Assembly: GCA_040766655.1 (NCBI GenBank) | Contig: JAXGQB010000006.1 | Location: forward strand, 310,001-374,000 | Origin: JALOOB01 sp040766655 | Lineage (GTDB): Bacteria; Chloroflexota; Anaerolineae; CG2-30-64-16 | DNA length: 64,000 nucleotides | Reading direction: 5' to 3' | Part shown: positions 20,410-29,304 of the stretch, in pieces | How the letters are laid out: every line of letters starts with the position of its first letter | How positions within the stretch are numbered: the first letter of the stretch is position 1 | Notes under the pieces: generated by a model | The model's database searches: none | The model's input: the letters and a program-made list of their open reading frames with translations, nothing else | Told to the model about the DNA's origin: nothing | Translations under genes and position numbers: made by a program

Positions 20410-20933
20410 AGCGGCCTCCGCTCCGGCTCGTAGATGCGTTCTGCGCCCTTGTCTGCCATCACCCGGCGGACCTCCTCCTCGTAGCGCGCATCGATGCTGG
20501 CCATGATCGCGATCCGGCCCTCGTTGACGATCGGATCGTAGTACTGCGGCTTGGTCGACGGAAAGCCGCATTTCCACACGAAGTTGAGGAAGGTCCCCAG
20601 GATCAACCCCAACATGGTCAACTCATACAAGGGGATGACGGATGTCGGGATCGACGTGTACGGCCGGCCGCCGACGCGAATGGCATAGAAGAACCATTGC
20701 GTGCCGTAGGTCAGGAAGAAGCCGATGGCGAAACCCGTCAGCGCGCCGATGAGGCTGGCCCAGGGCACGCGCTCGTGGATGTGCGGCCGGCCGAGCATCT
20801 TGGCCGAGTGCGGAACGCCCTGTTGGATGGCGATGTCTTCCTCACGCAGGCCGATCAACCGGAGGCCGTCCAGCGCATCGGCCGCCTTGTGCACATCGGT
20901 GTAGAGGCCCGTGAGCATGATTTTACGTGGCAT
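20406..20933 (-). CDS. actD: Alternative complex III subunit ActD (DUF3341)
   Basis: ActD is a membrane-attached ACIII subunit of unknown catalytic role. The protein has a ferredoxin-fold-like N-terminus (KIMLTGLYTDVHKAADALDG), the RPHIHERVPW segment, then two transmembrane helices (SLIGALTGFAIGFFLTYG and ELTMLGLILGTFLNFV) and a C-terminal globular part. The start at 20933 (MPRKIML) is chosen because it lies just after the ActC stop at 20944 and matches the family start. Confidence 0.88.
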   Translation of the reverse strand: MPRKIMLTGLYTDVHKAADALDGLRLIGLREEDIAIQQGVPHSAKMLGRPHIHERVPWASLIGALTGFAIGFFLTYGTQWFFYAIRVGGRPYTSIPTSVIPLYELTMLGLILGTFLNFVWKCGFPSTKPQYYDPIVNEGRIAIMASIDARYEEEVRRVMADKGAERIYEPERRPL

Positions 20934-20943
20934 TGGGTCCCTC

Positions 20944-22373
20944 CTACTCCAGCTCGGCAATCGAGGTGACGACGGTCTTGCCGATGCGACGCCGGCTGTG
21001 ACTGAGCTGCCCTTCGAGGACCTCCCAGACCGGAATGAGCGGGATCACCCGGCTCGCCAACACATACAACAGGCAGAACAGCGCCAGCGTGCCGATGGCG
21101 ACGCTGATCTCGACCGGCTGCGGGTTGTATTCGCCCCAGTCGAACGGCAGCCGTTGTCGCTGCAGGAAGCCCGGGATGATGATGAAGCGTTCCAGGTACA
21201 TGCCGACCTGGATGCCCAGCGCGATGAAGAAGAGCGCGGTGGGCGACTGGCGCACCTTTTGCTCCACAGTGTGGCCCACGGCACGACGATGTTGAAGAAG
21301 ATCATGCCGTACCACAGCGGGGCGATCGGGCCGCGCGCCTGCAACGTCAACAGCTGGTGCCCCACCCATTCCCCGCCGTACCACTCGATCAGGTAGTCGT
21401 TGAAGAAGAAGTACGCCCAGGTTATCGAGAAGATCAGCACGAGCTTTGCCAGCGCCTCGAAGTGCTCGCGGCGCAGGAAGTACTGGAGGTTCATCGTCTT
21501 GCGCACCACCAGGAGCACCGCGATCACTGCAGAGACGCCGGAGAAGATGGCGCCCGTAACGAAGTAGGGGCCGAAGATGCTCGACCGCCACCCGATCTGC
21601 TTGGCCATCGCGAAGTCCCACGACACGATGGTGTGTACGGAGAACATGATCGGGATGATCGCGAAGGCGAAGATGTTGATCGTCTTGTGCAGGTAGTGCC
21701 ACTCATACTCCAGCCCGCGCCAGCCCAGCGACGTCAGCTTGTACAGCACGTGACGCCACCCCTTGGTGCGATCGCGGGCCATGGCCAGGTCCGGGATCAT
21801 GGGCAGATAGACGTAGATGGTGCTGCTGAGCAGGTAGGTCGTGATGGCCAGCAGGTCCCACGACAGCGGCGACTGGAAGTTGTCCCAGAGCAGGCGCTGG
21901 TTGGGGATGGGCAGCATGAAGTAGACGGTCCACGGCCGGCCGAGGTGGAGGATCGGGAAGATGGCGCCGGCCAGCAGTGAGAAGGAGGTCATCAGCTCTG
22001 CGGCACGCGTGATGGGCCGCCGGTACTCCGCGTTGAACACGCGCAGGATGGCGGACACGAAGGTGCCGGAGTGGCTGATGCCGATCCAGAACACGAACGT
22101 GGCGATGAAGACGCCCCAGCCCACGGGACGCCGGATGCCCGCCACGCCCATGCCCCACCGGATCATGTAGAACCAATAGCCGAACAGCGCGACTGCCACC
22201 ACGAGGGCCAGCAGCGCGACGGTCAGCCAGTAGCCCGGCCCCGCCTTCATCATGGGGCGCAGCATGATCTGGTTCATCTCCTCCTGCGGAATCGGGTCCA
22301 GCAGGAGGCGCTCCTTCGGATCGTCCTCGTGCGGCCACACGAAATTGCGCAGTCTTGAGAGGTCACCCAGCAT
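20944..22373 (-). CDS. actC: Alternative complex III membrane subunit ActC (NrfD/PsrC family; one frameshift)
   Basis: A polytopic quinol-binding subunit homologous to NrfD/PsrC. It shows many membrane helices, ISHSGTFVSAILRVFNAEYR, FPILHLGRPW, a His-rich YEWHYLHKTINIF and IFSITWAYFFFNDYLIEWYG. The frame shifts near 21260 at a run of four A where a fifth would restore SKKVRQSPTALFFIA and the family's last two helices; this is the clearest homopolymer-type error in the window. The start overlaps ActB2 by 11 bases. Confidence 0.93.
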
Positions 22374-23082
22374 GGGACTCGCCTCCCTTCAGGTAGATCA
22401 CGGACGGATCCGTGCCCAGGTCCTCCAACACGCGGAAGCCGCGGCGGCTGCGGGCCAGCCTGGCTACCTCGCTCGTCTCGTCGTTGCGGTCGCCAAAGGT
22501 GAACACCTTGGTCGGACACGCCTGCACGCAGGCAGGCACAACGTCGCCATCGTGGAGCGCTCGTCCCTCCGCGGCAGCTGCATCCTCCGCTCGCTTGATG
22601 CGCTGGATGCAGAAGGTGCACTTCTCCATCACGCCGCGGTAACGCACGGTCACGTCAGGATTGAGCTGCTGCTCCAGCGGCTCCGGGAAGTAAGGATCAA
22701 ACCAATTATAGACCCGGACGCTGTAGGGGCAGTTGTTCGCGCAGTAGCGGGTGCCGATACAGCGGTTGTACACCTGCACGTTCAGGCCCTCGGCGTCGCT
22801 GTGATAGGAGGCAAACACCGGACACACCGGCTCGCAGGGGGCATGGGCGCACTGCTGGCACAGCATCGGGATGAAGCGGGCTCGCAGGTTGGGATATTCG
22901 CCTTCCCAGTAGCGCTCGATGCGGATCCAGTGGCGTGAGCGTCCCATGTTGACTTCTTCGGGCCCGACCGTAGGAACGTTGTTTTCCGCATGACAGGCAA
23001 CCACGCAGGCCTGGCACCCGGTGCAACGGTCCAGGTCGATCACCATGGTCCACTTGTGTTGGCCTTGCTGTGTTTCGCTCAT
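22363..23082 (-). CDS. actB2: Alternative complex III iron-sulfur subunit ActB2 (four-cluster ferredoxin)
   Basis: This is the ferredoxin half of ActB, encoded as a separate protein. Four Cys groups are visible: CTGCQACVVAC, CQQCAHAPCEPVCP, CIGTRYCANNCP, and CTFC with CVQACP, as in the HybA/DmsB/NrfC family. These bind one [3Fe-4S] and three [4Fe-4S] clusters in the known complexes. ActB1 precedes it by 19 bases and ActC overlaps its end, so the three are co-translated. In other ACIIIs the two halves are fused. Confidence 0.93.
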   Translation of the reverse strand: MSETQQGQHKWTMVIDLDRCTGCQACVVACHAENNVPTVGPEEVNMGRSRHWIRIERYWEGEYPNLRARFIPMLCQQCAHAPCEPVCPVFASYHSDAEGLNVQVYNRCIGTRYCANNCPYSVRVYNWFDPYFPEPLEQQLNPDVTVRYRGVMEKCTFCIQRIKRAEDAAAAEGRALHDGDVVPACVQACPTKVFTFGDRNDETSEVARLARSRRGFRVLEDLGTDPSVIYLKGGESHAG

Positions 23083-23101
23083 CGGTTGCTCCTCATCTCA
23101 C

Positions 23102-25387
23102 TCAGCCCGGGAACACGTCGTACTGGTTCGCGGTGTCGACGCCCACGTTGTTCTCGAGGCGCGGCAGCTTCTGCCGGCGGCCGAGCTTCTCGATGCGGAC
23201 GCGGGTGGAGGCCCACGCGAGCTCACCCTCCGGCGTGGCGACCGGCGCAAGGATCGCCGCGACGTTCGCACCGCGGTCCTTGGCGAACCGGCCAAACTCC
23301 AGGTGTCCCTGGCCGAGCGGCACGGCCACGACGTCAGGCCGGATGCCCCGATACAGGTACGCGATGGCGGTGATCTCGCCGTGCGGCGAGATGACTTTCA
23401 CCACATCGTCCATGGCAATGCCCATGCTCGCCGCCGTGTCCGGGTTGATCTCGACCCAGGTGTCCCAGGAGGCGGTGGTCATGGGGTCCGGCGCCTCCTG
23501 CAGCCACGAGGCTGCGGCCCCGCGGCCGTCGCCCAGCACCGCGGACGGGTAGGGGTAGAGCAGGAACGGGTATTGCTCCGGGTTGCCGTCGAAGCTGGCA
23601 GGCCCGACGTTCAGCGTCGCGGGGAGAGAAGGTGCGGCGGTAGGGAACACCGGCGCCTCGGTGGCCGGCCACCAGCCGCCCATCTGCCGCCAGCCAGCCC
23701 AGATCTTATCGCCGTTGGCGGTGTCGAAGGCAGCGTCCTGTCCGGCCAGGCCGGCGACGGCCGCCTTCAGGAACTCGACCGTGTTCGGGTGGGGGAGCGC
23801 AGTCGCAGCCGCGCCGCCCACCGCCTGCGCCAGGGCCAGGATCACGTCACTGGTGGCGCGGGTGTCATACAGGGGCGTCACGACGGGCTGTTGTGCGGAA
23901 AGCATCGGCCGGTCGGTGGTGGGTGCGACGAACTGGTAGCCCCAGCTCTCGAGGTAATTGTGATCCGGCAGGACCAGGTTCGCCAGGAGGGCGGTCTCGT
24001 CGACCTCGGAGCTGAATGAGACGACGAAGGGCACCTTGGCCACGGCCTCCACGAAGTTGGAGTCGAGCGGCAGCTCGTAACGCGGATTGCCGTGGACCAT
24101 GAGCACGTCGACTGCACCGCCTTGCATGCGATCGATCAGCTCCTGGACATCGGCGTACGACGAGGCGCCCGCGGCGCCCAGCCCCTGCGCGACCGGCGGC
24201 GCCGTGAGCGTGAAGGCGCTGCCCGTTTCGCCCAGATGGCCGGCCAGGGCGTTGAGCGCCAGGATTGCGGTGACGGCCTGCGATCCGTTGGTCTGTGCGG
24301 CCACGCTGCCTCCGGGCACCGCGGTCGGCCGTGCGAAGCCGCCGAACTGTCGTGCCAGCGTGACGAGCCGCGCCTCGCCGAGCCCGCTCAGGGACGCGGC
24401 GCCGCCGACATCCGCCCCTGCGAACAGGCCGGCCACCGGGCTGTTCGCAGCGTTGCCCAGCCCCTCGTCGATCATGATGCGGCCGATTGCGAGGGCCACC
24501 TGACCTTCCGTGCCGGGCGGGATGGGAATCCACTCATCCGCCACCGCTCCGGTGGCCGACAGGCGGGGCTCGAACTGCACGAGATATCCCCGCTTGCCGA
24601 GTGCGCCGCCGCGCATCTCGCCGAAGGAGCGGCTGTAGGCCACCATCGACAGCCCGCCATCCAGCAGGTTCGCGCCGAAGGAGTAGACAATGTCGCTGGT
24701 CGAGAGGTGGAAGAAGGGCAACGCGGGGCCGGCGCCAAAGAACTGGCCCGTGAGCCGGGCAAGCGTGCTGCGGCCGGCATAGGCGCCTTCGTTGTCGTAG
24801 AAGACCGGTGCGGGCGCGCCCAGCGCCTGCAGGAATGGCGCCACGACGGCCCCCAGCCCGTCGTCGATCTGGCTGCCATAAAACGCAACCGCGCCGGGCC
24901 GGGCGGATCCGATCCGGCTGGCCAGTTCGGTGATCGCCTCATCCCAGTAGATCGCAGTTGCCTTCAGGCCGTAGCGCTTTCCGAACGGATCCGTGGAGCC
25001 CGAGCCCGACCCGCGCGCCTCGTTCCGCACCGCGTTGCGCAGCCGGTCCGGATTGTAGAGATACTGGAGGCCTGCCTGGCCACGCGCACAGGTCTTGCCC
25101 GCGTTGAGGGGATGGAGCGGGTTGCCCTCGATCTTGCGCGCCCGGCCGTTGCTGACCCGAACGATGATGCCGCAGCCGGCAGAGCACATCCTGCACGTCG
25201 TCGCATACCACACGTTTTCGCCCGGCAGCGACTCCTCGGGTGGGATGACGTAGGGCTCGATGGTCTCGCTGCGCTGCAGGTTGATGGTGCAGCCGCTGAC
25301 CGCCATGGCAGTGCTCGTCAACGCGCCGAGTTGGATGAACTTCCGCCGGGAGATTCGTTTCGGGTGCACGTTTGAATCGCTGGTCAT
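23102..25387 (-). CDS. actB1: Alternative complex III molybdopterin-family subunit ActB1
   Basis: The large periplasmic subunit related to molybdopterin oxidoreductases, though known ACIIIs carry no molybdenum. The N-terminus has both a twin-arginine motif (SRRKFIQLGA) and a lipobox-like VSGC, so it is exported folded and perhaps lipidated. A CRMCSAGC motif with a later Cys in KTCARGQAG would hold a [4Fe-4S] cluster as in true molybdoenzymes. Next come the family's alpha/beta domains, and the protein ends NNVGVDTANQYDVFPG. The ATG at 25387 follows AGGATG. The length of 761 residues fits ActB1 alone. Confidence 0.9.
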   Translation of the reverse strand: MTSDSNVHPKRISRRKFIQLGALTSTAMAVSGCTINLQRSETIEPYVIPPEESLPGENVWYATTCRMCSAGCGIIVRVSNGRARKIEGNPLHPLNAGKTCARGQAGLQYLYNPDRLRNAVRNEARGSGSGSTDPFGKRYGLKATAIYWDEAITELASRIGSARPGAVAFYGSQIDDGLGAVVAPFLQALGAPAPVFYDNEGAYAGRSTLARLTGQFFGAGPALPFFHLSTSDIVYSFGANLLDGGLSMVAYSRSFGEMRGGALGKRGYLVQFEPRLSATGAVADEWIPIPPGTEGQVALAIGRIMIDEGLGNAANSPVAGLFAGADVGGAASLSGLGEARLVTLARQFGGFARPTAVPGGSVAAQTNGSQAVTAILALNALAGHLGETGSAFTLTAPPVAQGLGAAGASSYADVQELIDRMQGGAVDVLMVHGNPRYELPLDSNFVEAVAKVPFVVSFSSEVDETALLANLVLPDHNYLESWGYQFVAPTTDRPMLSAQQPVVTPLYDTRATSDVILALAQAVGGAAATALPHPNTVEFLKAAVAGLAGQDAAFDTANGDKIWAGWRQMGGWWPATEAPVFPTAAPSLPATLNVGPASFDGNPEQYPFLLYPYPSAVLGDGRGAAASWLQEAPDPMTTASWDTWVEINPDTAASMGIAMDDVVKVISPHGEITAIAYLYRGIRPDVVAVPLGQGHLEFGRFAKDRGANVAAILAPVATPEGELAWASTRVRIEKLGRRQKLPRLENNVGVDTANQYDVFPG

Positions 25388-25398
25388 GGCATCATCCT

Positions 25399-25950
25399 TT
25401 AGTAATGGCACGTTGCGCAGTCGACGAGCCGGGCCGCCACCTCAGCCGGCTGCTGCTGGTGGCAGCTCAGACACCACCCCATGTTGTGGTTGTAGGGCGT
25501 GGCATAGTCCATCTCCGACACGTTGCCGTGGCACGTTTCACACGACACGCCTGCCGCGACGTGGGGACGATGGTTGAACTGCACGAAGTCCGGCTGATCG
25601 TTCACCTTGACCCATTCGATCGGCCGCTTCTCGTCCCAGTACTGGACGAGGAGGTCGATGTCTGCCTGGTCGGCAGGATCCTTCGGTTGAACGTTCAGAT
25701 GGCAGCCCATGCACTTGTTCAGGGATGGCAGCCCGGCGACGGCCCCCCTGGACGCTCCGGGGTGGCAGTAGAGGCACTCGGCGCCGGCCGCAATGTGCTG
25801 TCGATGCCGATAGACGAGCGGCTGCTCGGGTGCAGCGTACACCTTCGTGAGAAGGAGCACGCCGGCCACCGTCGCCACCCCCAGGAGCACGAGGGCCGCA
25901 GCGAGCGCCGCTGCCAGGCGTGGATGCTGGCGTATCAGAGATAAGATCAT
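25399..25950 (-). CDS. actA: Alternative complex III pentaheme cytochrome c subunit ActA
   Basis: A membrane-anchored multihaem cytochrome c, first gene of the act operon. It has an N-terminal helix (LAAALAAALVLLGVATVAGV) and five haem sites: CLYCH, CMGCH, CETCH, CLSCH and CATCH. Extra His residues (HRQHIAAG, FNHRPHVAAG, YNHNMGW) serve as distal ligands, as in cytochrome c7/c3-like proteins. The ATG at 25950 follows GGAG at good spacing and is preferred over the GTG two codons upstream. The ActB1 start lies 11 bases downstream. Confidence 0.93.
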   Translation of the reverse strand: MILSLIRQHPRLAAALAAALVLLGVATVAGVLLLTKVYAAPEQPLVYRHRQHIAAGAECLYCHPGASRGAVAGLPSLNKCMGCHLNVQPKDPADQADIDLLVQYWDEKRPIEWVKVNDQPDFVQFNHRPHVAAGVSCETCHGNVSEMDYATPYNHNMGWCLSCHQQQPAEVAARLVDCATCHY

Positions 25951-26128
25951 TTGCACGCTCCAGTCTGGATCAACCAGATAGATCGCCCGTTACTTCTTTC
26001 ACAAATACAATCAGAGCCCAGCAGGCGCGTCTTGAGGATGTCGCGTTCTCCTTATTGTTGCGAGGCTTGCTCGAGCTGGCAGGTCGAGCCGGGACAGCCT
26101 CGGAAAATGACTTGAGGAAACTAGGCCG

Positions 26129-26157
26129 ATTATACATGAAGACGGACGCATGCAAAA
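26129..26157 (-). promoter_or_regulatory. Promoter of the ACIII operon
   Basis: On the minus strand a consensus TATAAT (26129-26134) is preceded at 16-17 bases by TTTGCA/TTTTGC. It lies about 180 bases before ActA, in the only large gap between the FixH-like gene and the act genes. So act can be transcribed separately from cox, with a long 5' leader. Confidence 0.55.
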
Positions 26158-26212
26158 ACGTTGCGAACCGCGGGGGGACTGCGCGGCCGCCCGGGTCAGG
26201 CCCCTGACCGGG

Positions 26213-26797
26213 TCAGGCGGGTGCGTCCTTGCGCCCGCTGCCTCGCACGACCCACATTGCCACGAATACGCCCAGCACGACCGCGAACGGGATGCCGACC
26301 AGGATGATCGTGTTGAGCTGACGTTGTGCCGTGACCTGCTGTACGAAGTCCACCTGTCCCTCGCCCAATGGTCCCTTGAGGTGCAGCGTACCGCTCCAAC
26401 TGCCCTCCGTCTCAAGCTCGATGTGCGCGGCGTAATCCACCTGGTTGCCCGCGTCCGCGTGGGTGGCGGCCCCCTCGACCGGCGCGCCGCCGCCGGGAGG
26501 ACGCAAGGTGAACCGTATCTCTGCGTCGCGGATCATGGCCCCTGTGACCGGATCAGTCACGCGCACGACGTAGGTGATGGGCCCGGGGGAGGCAGGGCTC
26601 GGCGAGGACGTGACGAACAACGTGTATGGTCCGACCGCCGCATCTCCGAAGACGATGCGCGACCCACCGGGGCCCAGGTTCTCCGCGTGCGCGGCCCGCG
26701 GGCCCCACAGCGCGAACATGATCGCCAGTGCGAGCCAGCCGATCGCTCGTACAAACCGGCCTGCGGGATCATCCGCTGGATGCCTGCGTGTCAGCAA
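26213..26797 (-). CDS. FixH-like membrane-anchored protein, cox/act region
   Basis: The protein has a signal peptide or N-terminal helix (GWLALAIMFALWGPRAAHA), a beta-sandwich like the FixH/YtkA group (TYVVRVTDPVTGAMIRDAEI, IRFTLRPPGGG), and a C-terminal membrane helix (IILVGIPFAVVLGVFVAMWV). It starts 4 bases after the polyferredoxin gene. FixH-type proteins help assemble haem-copper oxidases; here the context next to coxBACD suggests oxidase assembly or copper handling. The family call is by shape and context. Confidence 0.6.
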   Translation of the reverse strand: MLTRRHPADDPAGRFVRAIGWLALAIMFALWGPRAAHAENLGPGGSRIVFGDAAVGPYTLFVTSSPSPASPGPITYVVRVTDPVTGAMIRDAEIRFTLRPPGGGAPVEGAATHADAGNQVDYAAHIELETEGSWSGTLHLKGPLGEGQVDFVQQVTAQRQLNTIILVGIPFAVVLGVFVAMWVVRGSGRKDAPA

Positions 26798-26801
26798 AGC
26801 C

Positions 26802-28481
26802 TCATCCTCCCCCGGTCATCAGCATCGTGCCCCGCATCTCCATCGGCTGCAGCATGATCCAGATCCCGAAGCCAAGCATCAACAGCGTGATCCCGATCCA
26901 CGGCAGCGCGGCGAGCAGGGCCGCGCCGCGGCCCTGCTCGCCGCGCGCAGCAGGCCGCACCGACGCCATGTGGTCCTGGGCGACCTGTACCGCGGTGATG
27001 ATCGACAGGGTGGCGCCCCCGTATAGCAGCGCGGCCTCGATCGGAAAGACCCAGCCGAGGGGCACGATGGGGCCCAGGTCCCAGCGTGGCGCAGCCTGCG
27101 ACAGGCCGACGTCGGCCAGGAACGACTGGATGACGGGCACGACCGTCAGGGCGCCGGTGAGAAAGTGGAAGGCGTAGTGGGCCAGCCACATCCCGAAGCC
27201 CATCGGGGCCAGTGTCCAGACGTAGCGCCCCACGATGGCCCGTACGGATGCGCCGGGCGCCTGCAGCCTGGTCAGCAGCGCGGCCGCGGCCAGGAGCAGG
27301 GCCGGCAGCACGACCAGGCCGATGGCGAAGATCAGCACCAGGCCCGGCGCGCGGTGGGCGGTGCCCAACAGGCGGCCCAGCCCTTCCTGGAGGGCATAAA
27401 CGGGCCGGATCATGGCGAACGCGTTGAGGAACGCGCCGAAGGTCAGCACCACGACGAGCGCGGCCAGGTCCGGCCGGTCGGAGAAGCGCCCGATGCCCGA
27501 CCGCCACGGGTCTCGCCACAGCTCGCGGGCGGGGGCGCGGCCCACCATGCCGATGTTGTCGTACGGGCAGGCGTGGATGCAGTCGAGGCAGAAGGTGCAG
27601 TCCATGTTGCCCACCTTGCGCGGCTGGAACAAGGCTAGCTCGCAGCCGCGGGCGCCCGTTGCCCGCGATGTCTCTGCAACAGGTTCGGCAGCAGGCGTTC
27701 TGACAGTGGCGGGGATCGGGCGTCCTTCGACTGCGCTCCCTTCGGTCGCTCCGCTCAGGATGCTTGCATCCCCCATGCTTGCATCCCCCATGCTGGCATC
27801 TTCCATGCCGGCCTCCCCCCTGCTGGCGTCTCCGAGTCCTGGGCTGTTCGAAACGGGATTGGCGGTGATGCAGTCCTTGGTGCGGCAGGCGGCGCAAACG
27901 TCCCCGTCGCGCACCTGGATCTCAAGCGGCGAGACGAGCGAGCCGAAGAAGTTGAAGTGGCCCAACGGACACACGTGCTTGCAGAAGGCTGCGCCGCGGA
28001 AGAGCGTGTCGACCGCGAGCGCGATGGCGAAGTAGCCGATGGCGACCCAGGCCGTCCACCAGGGCGAGGCCCAGAGCGCGAAGATCTCGTACGCGAAGAA
28101 GAACACGACGATCAGCGCGACGGCGATCCACTTGTTCTTCATCCAGCGCGGCACAGGCCGGCCGCCGCGGAGCAGGTGCTCGCGCACCCAGCGCCCAAGC
28201 CTGCGCGTCAGCATGAAGGGGCAGGCCATGCAGAAGAGGTTGCCGGCAAGCAGCAGGGCGAGGACGACCAGGCCGCGATAGTGCAGCCAGACGCCCACCG
28301 TGGCAAGGTTCTTGGGCGCGAGCTGAGGCCCCACCAGGCCGTCGAAGATCATCCACGTCGCGATGAGCAGGACGGGCACCTGCATGGCCATGCGGGCGTG
28401 CTGCCATCTCAGGAACCGGCCCAACACGGGCCAGGTCAGCAGATCGACCACGCGCGCTCTGCCGGTCTGGGCTGAAGTCAA
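26802..28481 (-). CDS. CcoG/NapH-like membrane polyferredoxin
   Basis: A membrane iron-sulfur protein. It has N-terminal helices with CMACPFMLTRR, a Cys motif FCKHVCPLGHFNFFG, a soluble part with CAACRTKDC, then CTFCLDCIHACPYDN for a [4Fe-4S] cluster, followed by about six more helices. CcoG (FixG, RdxA) of this family reduces copper during oxidase assembly, which fits the position between cox and act. The TTG at 28481 is chosen because GGGAGA precedes it and the previous gene ends at 28499. A repeat-derived insertion of about 35 residues interrupts the ferredoxin part (see repeat at 27723). Confidence 0.75.
   Translation of the reverse strand: MTSAQTGRARVVDLLTWPVLGRFLRWQHARMAMQVPVLLIATWMIFDGLVGPQLAPKNLATVGVWLHYRGLVVLALLLAGNLFCMACPFMLTRRLGRWVREHLLRGGRPVPRWMKNKWIAVALIVVFFFAYEIFALWASPWWTAWVAIGYFAIALAVDTLFRGAAFCKHVCPLGHFNFFGSLVSPLEIQVRDGDVCAACRTKDCITANPVSNSPGLGDASRGEAGMEDASMGDASMGDASILSGATEGSAVEGRPIPATVRTPAAEPVAETSRATGARGCELALFQPRKVGNMDCTFCLDCIHACPYDNIGMVGRAPARELWRDPWRSGIGRFSDRPDLAALVVVLTFGAFLNAFAMIRPVYALQEGLGRLLGTAHRAPGLVLIFAIGLVVLPALLLAAAALLTRLQAPGASVRAIVGRYVWTLAPMGFGMWLAHYAFHFLTGALTVVPVIQSFLADVGLSQAAPRWDLGPIVPLGWVFPIEAALLYGGATLSIITAVQVAQDHMASVRPAARGEQGRGAALLAALPWIGITLLMLGFGIWIMLQPMEMRGTMLMTGGG
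27723..27835. repeat. Interspersed repeat plus 15-bp tandem repeats inside the polyferredoxin gene
   Basis: Copy 2 of the TCCTTCGAC...CTCAGGATGC element (27723-27763) is followed by imperfect tandem copies of a 15-mer of the type GCTTGCATCCCCCAT to about 27835. The whole stretch stays in frame and encodes an acidic spacer with repeats of DASMG between two cysteine motifs. Confidence 0.7.
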
Positions 28482-28498
28482 CGGTTGTCTCCCTGGCG

Positions 28499-28954
28499 CT
28501 ACTTCACGTCCGTCGGGAAGCGACGCTGGATCACCTCGCCATCCGGCAGCGTGATCCTGGCATCGACGTACCAGGCGCCGCCCATGGTCCATCTCAGCGG
28601 AATGCGATAGACGCCGTCCTGGCTTTCCCCCGAACCGGCGTTGACCGGCACCATGCCCGCGTGGTTCATGTTCGCCTCGACCGCGATGGTCGCGCCGTCG
28701 ACTGGCTTGCCCGCGGCATCCTCCAGCGTGATGACGACCACCCCGTCACCGATGAGGGGCTGGGCCGGCTCGGTCGCGAACGTCACCTGGTAGCTATCCT
28801 GGGCGCCGGTCGCGCCCGATTGGCTTCGCCCGCAGCCGCCCACCGCGGTCAGCGCCGCCAGCAGGCCGGCGATGAAAAGCGCCCTGCACAGGGTGCGCAG
28901 GGCGCTGTCGTTCGGTCCGGCTGCGCCCGAAGAGACGCTGTTCGTTCGGATCAT
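28499..28954 (-). CDS. YtkA-like lipoprotein with Met/His motif
   Basis: An exported lipoprotein: helix and lipobox LLAALTAVGGC. A single beta-sandwich domain of the YtkA-like family follows (VTFATEPAQPLIGDGVVVI, DAAGKPVDGATIAVEANM). The EANMNHAGMVPV segment holds Met and His that could bind copper. It lies between coxD and the polyferredoxin gene with 16-17 base gaps, so it is part of the cox operon. A role in copper supply to the oxidase is an inference. Confidence 0.7.
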   Translation of the reverse strand: MIRTNSVSSGAAGPNDSALRTLCRALFIAGLLAALTAVGGCGRSQSGATGAQDSYQVTFATEPAQPLIGDGVVVITLEDAAGKPVDGATIAVEANMNHAGMVPVNAGSGESQDGVYRIPLRWTMGGAWYVDARITLPDGEVIQRRFPTDVK

Positions 28955-28970
28955 GCAAGACCTCGCTTCT

Positions 28971-29294
28971 CTAACCGATGCGCAGCACGATCAGCATCGG
29001 GATCACCAATACGAACGGAACGAAGAAGATGAACGCGAACCACTTGCTGTCATAACGCAGGTGCATGAAGTACATGATGACCAGCAGCGCCTTGAAGACG
29101 GAGAGAGCCAGCAGCGTCGGCGCCTGGGGCAGCTGCGGCACGTAGGTGATGCCGACCTCGAGCGCAGTCAGTACTGCCAGCGATAGAAAGACGAGCAGGT
29201 AGTTGGGATGGCTCTTGTGCTGCCGATCGGTCGGTACGTTGACCGGCCGGCTCGGGATCGGATCCCCTTCAGGAGCTGGTGAGTGTTGGTTCAT
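28971..29294 (-). CDS. coxD: Cytochrome c oxidase subunit IV (prokaryotic type)
   Basis: A 107-residue protein with three membrane helices (YLLVFLSLAVLTALEVGITY; LLALSVFKALLVIMYFMHLR; FAFIFFVPFVLVIPMLIVLR). The KALLVIMYFMHLRYDSKW motif is typical of prokaryotic COX subunit IV (CtaF/CaaD). It starts 10 bases after coxC. The role is structural in the terminal oxidase. Confidence 0.88.
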   Translation of the reverse strand: MNQHSPAPEGDPIPSRPVNVPTDRQHKSHPNYLLVFLSLAVLTALEVGITYVPQLPQAPTLLALSVFKALLVIMYFMHLRYDSKWFAFIFFVPFVLVIPMLIVLRIG

Positions 29295-29304
29295 CGTGCC
29301 CGCC

